A DNA stretch of 64,000 nt, from assembly GCA_032173965.1 (NCBI GenBank), contig CM063284.1, forward strand, positions 137,739,625 to 137,803,624. Direction: 5' to 3'. Shown here piece by piece: positions 26,655-36,805 of the stretch. How positions within the stretch are numbered: the stretch's first letter is position 1; every line of letters begins with the position of its first letter. The DNA is from Sitta carolinensis (taxonomy: Eukaryota > Chordata > Aves > Passeriformes > Sittidae). Below the pieces are notes generated by a model. That model was given only the letters and a program-made list of their open reading frames with translations. It made no database searches and was not told the origin of the DNA. Position numbers and translations under genes: made by a program.

Positions 26655-26832
26655 CTTTCACACACGAAACCATCAATAAAAAGACGAGGTTCCAAAATGT
26701 AAATCCACTTTTAATCTCCATTTTCTTCACCAGGATGAAGTCCAGCCGGCCACATTTAGTACATCCCCTTTCCCAAAAGTCTGCTAATTTCGATTCCTTT
26801 GCACGGATTTCCCCTCTGCAGATCCCTTTCAT
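26655..26832 (-). CDS. CSMD3: CSMD3 first coding exon (N-terminus, residues 1-59 plus one base of codon 60)
   Basis: This exon encodes the N-terminus of CSMD3, a very large neuronal membrane protein whose extracellular part is built from CUB and sushi domains; the family is linked to dendrite and synapse development. Read on the minus strand, the ATG at 26832 opens 59 codons. They contain CGRLDFIL (residues 28-35), KSGFTFWNLVFLL (41-53) and the ending VSCVK, which match the CSMD3 N-terminus as I remember it from mammals, including the length of 59 codons plus one base. Residues about 43-57 are hydrophobic and act as signal peptide or signal anchor. The exon ends AAAG|GTAGGG, a phase-1 donor, so codon 60 (Gly) is completed by exon 2, as expected. 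Residues 16-25 differ strongly from mammals while the hydrophobic segment is nearly unchanged. The first ATG has a poor context (T at -3, A at +4); Met38 at 26719-26721 has A at -3 and G at +4. CUB-encoding exons are not in the window. Confidence 0.93.
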
Positions 26833-26904
26833 ATATTCTTGAGAGCTCCTAATTCCTATTCCTCGGCCAGGCGCAGCGGAGTTGTTGCTGTTGATAGTGC
26901 GCGG

Positions 26905-26967
26905 TCACAGCTCGGAGTGAATGGTGTTTCTGGGATACCACAGCAACCTTGACGAGGACTCAACCAT
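26905..26967 (-). other. Candidate upstream ORF (20 codons) in the CSMD3 5' leader
   Basis: On the minus strand an ATG at 26965-26967 in strong context (G at -3, G at +4) opens a 20-codon frame. It ends in TGA at 26905-26907, 72 bases before the main ATG. It is the only ATG I see in the 135 bases before the main start. If the transcription start lies further upstream, ribosomes would meet this ORF first and the weak main ATG afterwards, which would lower translation. Conservation of the peptide is unknown. Confidence 0.45.
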
Positions 26968-27623
26968 CTCTCCAACGGGGGCACAAAGTCTCAGCTACTC
27001 TCGATCGTGTCTTTTCCTCCCCCCACCCCGCCGCTACCCCAACTCCCTGCACAGCCGAAACCCACCACAACCCTGCCTCCTCACAGCATTCACCGGGAGC
27101 CACGGGAGAGCACCTCAACGCTCAGACGCTCTCTCCAATAAACTCCAAACAGTATTTGCAATTGAGACTCTCCCCCCACCCCCTCGTTCCCTCAAGAGGC
27201 TCTGTTCTGCCTGGGAGAACGGCTCGGGAGATAACGGAGTGGCGGGGTCCCCCCGCCGCCCGGAGGAGCCTGGGGCGGCGGGCGCGGCGGGGCTCGCCCA
27301 TCCCGCCGCTGCTCACGGCAGCGATCACAGCCTCGTTATTAACCACGCGCGTGCGGTGCCCGGGGCTGCCACCGCCACGCCGGCTCGCACACACCGGCTC
27401 GCCCTCGGGCGCACACCCCGCGGCAGCGTGCGCGGCCCCCGGCGATGCGCGGGCTGACTGCTCTGCGCGGGGACATCAATTACAGGCCGGGCGCCGCGAG
27501 CGCGGGGGAGCGGCGGGCACAGCCCTGCTCCGCGTGCGCGCAGCCGATAGCGCTCCCCGCCGCGGCGGTCGGGGGCCGGGGCCCGGCGGTGCCGCGGCCG
27601 GAAGGGCGGGCGGCGGCTCCCAG

Positions 27624-27658
27624 CGGGCCGGGCCGGGCCGGGCCGGGCCGGGCCGGGC
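27624..27658. repeat. (CGGGC)7 microsatellite
   Basis: Seven uninterrupted copies of the pentamer CGGGC lie in the CpG island. The plus strand has seven GGG runs separated by CC, so a G-quadruplex is possible on that strand and an i-motif on the other. The tract falls in the promoter or 5'UTR of CSMD3. Confidence 0.95.
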
Positions 27659-27702
27659 GAGGAGCGGGGGCGGCGCGGCCGCAGCTCCGCCAGGAAGAGC
27701 GC

Positions 27703-27721
27703 TGGCGCCACCTACCGGCCG
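27703..27721 (-). promoter_or_regulatory. CTCF-type binding motif
   Basis: Read on the minus strand the sequence is CGGCCGGTAGGTGGCGCCA. It fits the classical CTCF core (CCASYAGRKGGCRS with flanks) at 18 of 19 positions; the only misfit is G where A is usual after the first CC. It lies inside the CSMD3 CpG island, about 870 bases 5' of the ATG. Occupancy depends on methylation and was not measured. Confidence 0.55.
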
Positions 27722-27788
27722 CGCCGCCGCGCCGCCGGGGCCGCGCCGCTCCGCGGGGGCGGGGGCAGCCGGGGGGCCGCGGGACCGG

Positions 27789-27898
27789 CCCTGCCGCGGC
27801 ACTGCTTCGGCACTGCTTCGACACTGCTTCGACACTGCCCCGGCCCTACCGTAGCCCTGCCCCAGCCCTGCCACGGCCCTGCCACAGCCCTGCGGGAC
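27789..27898. repeat. 11-bp minisatellite, 10 units
   Basis: Ten back-to-back 11-base units run from 27789 to 27898. The first and the later units follow CCCTGCCNCGG, and a central block of three follows CACTGCTTCGA/G. The units keep exact 11-base spacing with substitutions only, so this is a true tandem array and not just GC-rich sequence. It sits in the promoter CpG island. Confidence 0.93.
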
Positions 27899-28149
27899 CC
27901 GGCCCGTGCTTGTCGCTGCCTTCCTCTGCCCGCCCGGGCACCGCGCAAGCCGCGCGGGCAGCGGTTTCTCCTCCGCTGCGGGCAGGCACCGCCTGCGGTG
28001 CAGAGGCGTGCGGAGGTGCGCCCGTGGGTGGGTGCGGGGGTGTCGTCCCAGGTGTGCGGGGGTGGTGGGGGCGCCTTTCTGCGTTAAGGGCTGCGCGCGT
28101 GTATCGGTGCCCGCAGTGCGAGCGTGGGAGGTTTCTCTTGGGGGCGGAG

Positions 28150-28600
28150 TGTGTGTTTGGGTGCGCGTGTGCCTGTGAGTGTTTGCGCTTGCACCTGTGA
28201 GTGTCTGTGTGCGCCTATGTGCTGCCGTGTTGGAGATGGCTGCACGGGTGCACACGTGTTTTGAGTGATTCTGCGTGTGCCCGCCTGTGCAAGTGTTTGT
28301 GTGGTTCAGTGCGGGGTGTACGCACACGTGTGTTGTGCATATGTGCACACTTCTCTGTGTGTGAGCGTGAATGGATTCTTTCTAGTGCCTCTGTGTACAC
28401 GTGTATTTTGTGCAAGTATGTTTGTATGAATGTGTTCTTACAAATCAGCATGTGTGCCTCTCACTTGCTTTGTGCATGTGTGCACAGGGGTTTGTTCACA
28501 CAACTCATGTTTTTTCATACAAGTTTGTGTGTATAAGTTTTTGCATGGATGTTCATATGTGCACGTGTGCATGTGTGTAAATGCACGAGCTGTGTAAATG
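28150..28600. repeat. Degenerate TG/CG-rich alternating tract
   Basis: About 450 bases are dominated by TG, GTGTG and GTGCG strings with few long pure runs. Alternating purine-pyrimidine sequence of this kind can adopt Z-DNA. It borders the outer edge of the CSMD3 CpG island. Open frames here are composition artefacts. Confidence 0.7.
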
Positions 28601-30249
28601 CATGAAGTACTGATGGACATGAGCGTGTGAGCTGGGAAATTTTGGCAGCCAGTCACAAAGCATGGATCTTTGCAGGTGTGTGCACACAGAGGTTTGCATT
28701 TCCCTGTGTTGAAGTGTGTGTGGGGTGTCTTATACGCATGGAGTGCATTTGTGGAAAGATGTATCCTGGTTAGAAACTTTGAATGTGAACTGAGGCTTTC
28801 TGTATAGGTGTAGGTGCATGTATGAATATGTATGACCACATATTTTTATATATACATGATATATGTAATAGTATCACAACACCATAGGTAATAGTATTGA
28901 AGAAATCTGGAAAGGTAATGGTTCACCCTTTACTTCCAAAGCACAGTGTAAAAGATGAGGTTTGCCTGGATGTAATTCTGTTCCCCATGTGGAGCAGAAT
29001 GTGGGTGTCAGGGTGAGCAATATGTGCTTTTCTTCCACTTGTACTTAAAACCAAACCATCTTTCAGTGAGGCCAGCAGCGATTCAGTGTGGCTTTACATA
29101 TGGCTGGCTGAACTCGCCTCTATAGCTCTAAAGCAGGAGGAAAAATACCTTCAGCTACAAGTGCTGACACTAACCAGCCCCACTGGATCCATACATGTTT
29201 GTTGACTGGGAGAAGCAAAGGTATATATTTCACAGCCTTGTATACCATCCACAGCCCTCTCTTGCAGATGCATAAGTCTTGAAGTGTGACTGCTGTAACT
29301 GAAACTTGGTAGGCTTGTTTGCTTTCTCTTGCAGTGACACAAGAATGTGATCGCACAAGTGATGTGAACCTTGTGTTGGTGTTAAGGGCAGTGCCATGTT
29401 AGGATCAGTGTTATGACAAAATTTCATTTAAAAATTTCAAATTTTTAAAAACAAGTGGTCCTTGTTTTAGCTAAAGTGGGATAGGTAAATATCACTCTGT
29501 TCAAAACCTGTCAACTGTATTTATAATTTCCAGATTGTCTCTCTCTGCTATATATATTTACATTTATGCATGTAACTGTAATTCATTTTTTCAAGAGAAA
29601 TTCAAAACTGGAGACCTGTGCTTTCAGAACAGCCTAGATGGCCACACGTCAGGTATTCATATTTTGGGGTGTGTGTCCTTGGAATAAAATTCTGCCTTTA
29701 TTCCTCCAAGAGCACTTTCTGGTTCTGAGAAATTCAAAATTCCTTGGGGTTAATACTTTATCAGTTGTAGAGGATAAGAAATAGATACTGAAGATAGATA
29801 CTTGTTATTTAGAGGTCTTACTTTAATGTCATTAGAAGTCGCAGCTGACATCCAGCAAGATTTATCCTGCAAGGTATCTGTATTTCTTCTGATAATGAAA
29901 TTTTGATTCATCAGTTAGATGTTAAATATGAGCAAATAAATGTTTACAGTTAAAAAAGGGACCAAAGACTTTTTTGTGGTGAAATTCCTACTAATTTTCA
30001 ATGACCCTTAGGTTTCCAAGTAATTTAGATGCGTTTTAAAAATAGCACTTCAGCTACTAAGGCAAATGTTAGGCACATTTGGTAGTATTAATGCTAGAGA
30101 TGGACTGGAATTTCTTTATAGTTCCCCATCCCAACCCTCCAACATGGCGATGTTTCATTTTTCTTGTGATTGATTTGCTGTTCAGTAATAGCATCCTATA
30201 ACATTTTTTGTGATTCTGGGTTCAAGTTGTAGATTATGCTGTATGTTTC

Positions 30250-30505
30250 ATATTCATAATGTGTCCTCCTCCTCCATCTTAGTTTTCCTTCCTGTCTTAC
30301 TTCCCTCTCTCTTGTCCCATCCATCTCTTATTTCTCCTCTCTGTTTCTTCTTTCTTTCCTTCCCTTCTTTCTCTCTTTCTTTCTTGTGCTATTTTACTCT
30401 GTTTTTCTTACTCCCTTTGTGTTTTTTCTTCCTCATTCTTTTTCTTTCCCATCCTCTTATTCTTCTCTTTTCTCGTCTCTTCTCTCCTTTCTCACTTTTG
30501 GCATG
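30250..30505. repeat. Polypyrimidine (CT-rich) tract
   Basis: About 250 bases of almost continuous C/T on the plus strand (CTTCTTTCTTTCC type words). Long pyrimidine strands can form triplex DNA. The 128-codon frame here is low-complexity and not a gene. Confidence 0.8.
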
Positions 30506-30639
30506 GTCAAGCTTATTGATCATTTGGGTATCAGTCAAGGATGAAAGTGACTTGGCAAGGACCATTAAGTCAATCACTATGATTAAATACTCCTAAGAAT
30601 TTTAAAATGTGCTGAAATCAGAAATGGGCAGATACTTAA

Positions 30640-30716
30640 CTGTCCGACCTGTCAGGCCCATGAATATCAGCACTGCTAGTGGAAAACTTGTATCGCAGAC
30701 CTGACAGGCTGTGATG
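30640..30716. repeat. Inverted repeat CCTGTCAGG / CCTGACAGG
   Basis: CCTGTCAGG near 30648 and its exact complement CCTGACAGG near 30701 are about 45 bases apart, both preceded by GA. Nothing coding is seen around them. Confidence 0.65.
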
Positions 30717-33258
30717 CCTTAGTTACACTATCTGTAAGCAGGCACTCTTGCCTCTGAATCTCCAAGAAATAAATACATCAAAATAGTTCTGCAGAATAAC
30801 GTGTTACTATTGGTATTCACAATTTCCCCGTTCACAGTTCCCTGTTCACTTTGCCAAGGCAGATCAAATTTAAGTTTGATAATTACATTACAATTCCTCC
30901 TACGTTTTCAGCTGCATTTGTTATTCTTCATTCACTGTCATATACTTTTGTGTAAGGTAGCTGTATTTTGTTAAATAGCTCCTACATTTTGCTTCTAGGT
31001 AGCTTCTCTCTAATTGTGGGTAGACTGATTGCTTTGCTTAAAAAAATACAGAGGGGTCTTCTGTGACAAATAATGCTGTGAATAATACAGTGCACAATGC
31101 TTGCAAGCACAGACAGCATATGTGGGCATGTGTAGGCATGTGTAAGCATATAGGCAGTGATATTTAAAAATTAGTATTTGACTTGGGATACAAAACTCAT
31201 TCACTCATATCATATAATTCTTTCAAAAATCCTGACCGAATGGAGAATATTCCGTGTTCTCATAGCATAGTTCATGTAATTATAAATGCTGGTATGACTG
31301 TTGTATGATTAGGGTTTTGAAGATATGTTGGTGTCCTTCAGGGGAGGTCACAAAGAGGAGGACACCGTTATTCCATCCCCACTTCACTCAAATTAGAATA
31401 ATTTTACTGCATGAAACAGATAATTAATTTTTGATAGAAAAGAGTGCATGGACATCATTCCACAAATATTGGGATACTACCATGTGCTGCTGTTACTGCT
31501 TCATATTCACAGTATAGGATACAGTCATAGTGTGAAGATCAAGTATAATACAACCCAAACAATAAAAAGATGCATTAAAGCAAGTATAGTGATGGAGACA
31601 GCTGTAGGGAAAAGTGCCATATTACTGACCTCCTCTTGACTACTTAAGCTTTCACAAGTAAGGTTCTAAGCTGCCACTAACACAAAAAATCTCTGTTCAA
31701 AAAAAAAAAACCCTAAATATCAGCAATATTCAAGAGTATTCACTACAGTCCTGACTTTAAAAATAAAGAATATTTTCTTCAGATGCGCTGTGCACAGGGA
31801 GATGGGGTTCATATGTTTCAGTATCACGATTGGCTGTGATGTTAACTCCCTGTTAAATGTTCCTTGTATTCTGCTAGAGGCTGCATGAGAAATCTATTTG
31901 GAGATGAGAGAGAATGCAATTCTCTTTAACGCAACATTTCCTGACCTAGATGTTGTACCATGTAACGCTTAGTTCTCAAGTGGAATCCAAGGAATTAGTT
32001 TTGTTCTGCTACAAGATTTTTCTTAACTTGGTGACTAAATTTATTGTATTGTATCAGTCATGATGATGTTGGTGTGTAGCTGTGCCTGTCTAAGATTCAG
32101 ACAACCAGCATTCTCAGCAAAAGCTGCCACTACTGTAATGTTCTGCCATCTCTTGTCAGCAGTTTGATGATTTGGGAATCCTATAGGGTATGTAAAAAGC
32201 AGAAGTGTCTAAGTTTTTTATACAGGCAGAATGACTTTTTACGTACTATGTGCAGTGCAATTAGCTTTGGCAGATTTTATATCTTGATTCCCCTGTCTTT
32301 ACTAATGGAGTGGCTTCTGTTCAGATACCTATTCAAACACTAGCTTGTATTACCCCTCAGCTGCAGTAATTTAGGACTTTCAGTCTGTGACCAAAAATGT
32401 CAATGTTTATTCTGCCCAATGCACTGCTTTTTTTTAAGATATAAAGTAAAAGAGAGTATAGCAACAATGTGATAGCTCCCACAAGAATGTGATACAGTAC
32501 AGCATTGTGCAGTGGAAGCTTTCCAAGGGACACTTGAATGGTGAAAGTTTAGAAAATACATTTAATAGGATAATTGCACCAAATAAAATTATTTTGTATA
32601 TGCTTCAAGACAGATTATCACCTTGAGTTCTGTATACCATGGACATAAAAAAGGGAATTTTCATAATAGGAAATTATTATACACAGTGTCAGTAGAACAA
32701 AAGAAAAGGTAAATATTGCAGGGAAAAAAGTGTGCTAGGAAATTGCTGTGCTTTGTCACTAATGTAATAAGCAAAAGAGAATTATCCTTCTGTCATAATA
32801 GTACTACTGCAGTATGTAGAGGAAAAGAAATCAAGAAAGGGTAGTGAGGTGCTGAAACAGGAAGAAAAAGATTTGTTTATCTAGTGGATGTTGTAGGTAA
32901 TAAAGTTGGTGAGCTGGTGGGAGGATCTTAAACTGTCCTTCCAAATTCCACTTTTCTGTTTGCATTGGATTGAGATATAGTTAAGGTATATTAAACGTGT
33001 CAGTTATTTACTGTAATTTGGTAATAATGAAATGCAGTGTATGTACAATCTGAAATGCATTCCACTGGTGAGCATAGATTTTCTCAGTAAACTTCTATTT
33101 GTTAGCTGGTGGGGTGAAAAGAATTGCTTATAAGTTTTCTTGCATATCAGGTTTTGTTTTAATTATTTCTGTAACTTTTTTTTTCTGTATTATCTGTTGT
33201 AATGTTTTCAATGTCTTTGTATGGTTCTTGAACTTTCAGGGAAGATAAGCACTGTAGT

Positions 33259-33328
33259 TATAAAATTATTAAATAATTTATATAAATTTATATATATATA
33301 TATTTATAATTTATTATTCATTATAATA
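33259..33328. repeat. Palindromic AT-rich tract
   Basis: About 70 bases consist almost only of A and T, with a TATATATATA centre and self-complementary flanks (ATAAATTTAT). Confidence 0.8.
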
Positions 33329-34289
33329 CATGCAGAAGTTATGGATATAAATATTCTGGCATATGCCAGAGAAGAGAAACAAATCTAGAACAAATGTAGT
33401 AAGCCTCTTTTTCTCTGTTATTCTTCATGAAGGATTCTCCTTGGCTTGAACCAGAATTCTGTGCATGGAGCAGTACATAAACTAAGCCCATGAAATATTG
33501 GTTACCCTGACTCTAATTTCAGACTAAAAATTACATAAAGAACATTTTTAAGTAATTTGTAGCTAGAAAGAAGATGGGTATTCTATCTACCTGCCATATA
33601 TTCTTTAATAAACACTTAAGAATGTAAAGATAGTTGACATTGCAGACAGTCGATAACCTGGTTTAGACATATTTCTGAGCATGCAACTAACATATACTGT
33701 TGGCTTTTAGATGCCATATGCTGAGATTATAAAGTTACAGATATCTTAGGAAATTATGGTAGTAAGTGTTTGTAATTACTAATCTTGAAGAAAATACAGG
33801 CAAAACCAGAACTTAAGGATACCTGATAAACAGCTAAGATTTAATTTCGATTCATGACTGCATTATTAATTTGTTGCAGTGTTCGAGGTAGCCTAGTAAA
33901 ATATATCAGACTTTTTTCATATTATTTAATGTTAGATATTGATCAGAAGCTGAGGTAGGGTCAAAGAAAGTGTGTTGGAAAGAATATTGGAGTAGTATCA
34001 AGCTAGATACTTGGTATGCATGAACATAGCTAGACCCTTTTGCTATCTATTTCTCTCTGTACTCCATTCTAAAATGATTTATAATGTTTGAATCCCTTCC
34101 CCTTTTTAGCTGAGTGCAGTATTACAGCAGAGTATATAAGTGCTGATTTTAAATGGTGTTTCACAACCAGCTCTGTCTCTTGCTTTGTTCTCTATATGGG
34201 CATCATGTCATTTGGAGAATGATGAGCTAAAAGTAATGAGTGGTGATGCTATAATTTTTTGTGCAACTTGAAATGCAGATCTGAGCTGA

Positions 34290-34520
34290 CTGGTGTTAAG
34301 CTCCCCTTCCCCCACACAGAGGAGCATGAAGACAGGAGCCCTTGCCCTGAGCTCCTCAGGGCTGGCCAGGGAGAGCATCAGCCCCAGTGCGACACAGCAC
34401 CGCAAGGCCCTGGGGGACATCCTCGGGACAACACACAGGCTGAGGGGTCCCTGTCCTGGGGGACGGGGCTCTTTGTGCCATACAGGGAAAGAGTATGCTG
34501 GGATGGTGGAAGACTTACTA
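34290..34520. other. Isolated GC-rich block of unknown origin
   Basis: About 230 bases are markedly richer in G and C than the surrounding AT-rich DNA. They carry overlapping plus-strand frames of 99 and 79 codons. CpG is not especially dense, and I recognise neither a protein nor a repeat family. An old retroelement fragment is the most likely explanation. Confidence 0.35.
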
Positions 34521-35639
34521 TGGAATGCTTAGGGGAGCAACTAACGGTGGGCAGATGAAGGCATCAAGCTGGTTTGGGCAGGAACATTTCTGCAGAAATG
34601 GAGAAAGAAGATAGAGGGAACCTGTTAACAGTTTGCTGGCTGGTACCCTAGTCTGTGTTTCAGGTGGTGCCCTATGCTTTTCAGTCCTATACATCTTTGG
34701 TTTATGTAGTCTGATGCACTTGAATCTGCTGCTTCTTACCTATTCATTGGTTTCATCAGTAGCGAAATTTGTTGACATGATATGTGCACTAGTTTTGATT
34801 CTATAACTATTCTGCAATTTCTGTTTTTTACATAAAAATATAGACTGCATTATATTACGCATTCTCATGAATGAACTATTAAGTCCTCCAAATTCAGTTA
34901 TTAAAAATAAAAGTTAAAAAAAAAAGTACTTCAATAAAGTATAGTATTACTGTATAGAGGCACTAATTTTTTAATTTCCATACTGATGTATTTTTACTGC
35001 TTTAGGATTTCCCGTTTCCCACTGAAGTGTTAGCTACAGTTCTGAAAAAGTAATCAGTTACATTTTTTATTTCAAGCATATTGTCTCTCCATATATATGT
35101 TTGTCATTATTATAGAAACAAAGAAAAATGAGACTGTAGTGTATTGTCTTACTGGATGTATGAATATATGCATCTCAGTCTATTCATCTTTTTAAGAAAA
35201 TTGTTTCATTTATAAGCAAGTAGTTTTTTGTCTAAAATCCCAATAGCCTCTGGCAGAAATATTTTAGAGATCCAATAAATGGCATACAAATATTTTATAA
35301 TAAATGAAAAAAAGATTTGCACTAGAAACATTGAAATGCTACAAGTAAAGAAAATAATGAGATCCTTAGATATTGAGTATATTGAAAAATTGTCAATTAA
35401 TTCACGTCACTATAAAAGAGTCTTTAGTTGCTCTATAATCATTAAATGGAGAAGGTTAAATTTAACTATTTCAATGTTATTTCAAGAAAATATGTTGGAA
35501 ATAATGTGAATATTTGAAAGACTACTCAATTTGCTTTCATCGCATTAAAATGTTGGAGTATGTCTAGAATCAGATGGAAAATAAATAGCAAACTACAAAA
35601 TATACCATAGGAACTTTATAATTTTTCAATATCATTAAA

Positions 35640-36805
35640 AGGTAGTATAATAAAGCAAGTAGGTGGTATAGATGACCAACTCGTCTGAACAGAGAATTCC
35701 TCTTGGAGATCAAGAGGAAAAAAAAAATTGTATGATCTCTGTAAACAAGGTTAGGCTTCACAGGAAGATTACAGAGCTGTAGATGCAGGCAGAAAACAGG
35801 GCAAAACTCAGTTACAGTTGAAACTGGCCTATGTTATGTCTGAAAACAAGAGACATTTTGAAATATACTAATAGCAAGAGAGCTCTAAGGAAAATGTTAG
35901 ATTGATACTTGATTGTCACCTGACAAATAAGGATGAAGAAAAGGTGGAGGCATTCAATATTGGGGGCATTTTTGCCTCAGTCTTTAATAGTACTGGTAAG
36001 CCCTTGGGCTCCATGGTCCTCTGAGTGGGAGGACCTCAGCTACAGAAACAGTGACTTTCCACTGGTGGACACTGAAGTTTTAAGGGAGCAGTTGTATCAG
36101 TTGAAAGTCCATAAGTGCATAAGCCTGATGGGATTCAACTCAGAGTATTGAAGGCGTGGATGTAATGGAAGGACCCCTCTGGATCATCTACCAAAAGTCT
36201 TGGAAGTTTAGCAAGGTCTCTGTTGACTGAAAGCTGTCCAGTGCTACTCCAGTCTACAAAAAGGGTGTGAGGGAAGACCCAGGGAACTGCAGACATCTAA
36301 GTCTAACCTTAGGTCCTGGAAATATTATGGAGGTTATTATACTGGGTGGTATTGAAAGTCATTTAAAGAACAGTGCAATCATGAGGCATGATAAACTTGG
36401 GTTTACAAAGAAAAAGTCCTACCTTAATCATTCTGATTAAGGTCACCCACATAGTGGATTAAGGGAAAGCAGTGGAAGTAGTTTTTCTGGATTTCAATGA
36501 GGCTTTTTGATACTGTCTCTCACAACATCTTTCTTAACCACTTGTCCACCTGCAGGATGAGCAAGTTCAACAGTGAACTGAATGAAGAGCTGGCCAAACA
36601 GGTTGCAGTGAGTGGGGCTACATCTGGCTGTACCAAGTGCCCTCATGCTTCAAATCTAGGCACAGTTCTGTTCAGTATTCTTATCAGTGATCCGGGTGCA
36701 GGAGTTGAATACACCCTTAGTAAGTTTGCTGATGATACCAAACTGGGAGGTGCCACTGACTCATGTGAGACAAATATCATTAGAGAATTTAGGGAGATAG
36801 AGTGA
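35640..36805 (+). mobile_element. CR1 LINE ORF2 fragment (reverse transcriptase), broken
   Basis: Translated pieces in shifting plus-strand frames follow CR1 ORF2 from the region between endonuclease and RT through RT: an LYDL..QG segment near 35725, a VFKKG-like segment near 36255, FDTVSHNI at about 36505, and FADDTKLGG at about 36730, the RT catalytic motif. Frameshifts and stops show that it is dead. It lacks the 3'UTR and octamer tail, which is unusual because CR1 copies are normally 5'-truncated; the end near 36805 is a secondary break. Confidence 0.88.

Larger units (their letters stand above)
26833..28110 (-). promoter_or_regulatory. CSMD3: CSMD3 5'UTR and CpG-island promoter
   Basis: The sequence directly 5' of the CSMD3 ATG becomes very GC-rich and CpG-dense, peaking at about 27220-28050, with many GC boxes (GGGCGG type). 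I see no convincing TATA box facing exon 1, so a dispersed CpG-island promoter is likely. The transcription start cannot be fixed from sequence alone. The island contains a (CGGGC)7 tract, an 11-bp minisatellite and a CTCF-type motif, each listed separately. Long open frames on both strands here (for example 26949-27854 and 27476-28348) are by-products of high GC and are not called as genes. Divergent non-coding transcription to the right is possible. Confidence 0.8.
28601..34289. other. Intergenic DNA 5' of CSMD3, no gene seen
   Basis: GC content falls back to the AT-rich background. Apart from the pyrimidine tract, an inverted repeat and an AT palindrome, nothing is recognised. Confidence 0.55.

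Noticed and set aside
26949..27854. 301-codon plus-strand open frame in the CpG island, and similar long frames at 27445-28200 (+) and 27476-28348 (-)
   Set aside because: Overlapping open frames occur on both strands because stops are rare in GC-rich DNA. The translations are Arg/Pro/Ala/Gly-rich low-complexity with no domain, and they cross the 11-bp repeat and the CGGGC tract.
30210..30596. 128-codon plus-strand open frame
   Set aside because: It is the translation of the pyrimidine tract (Ser/Leu/Phe low-complexity).
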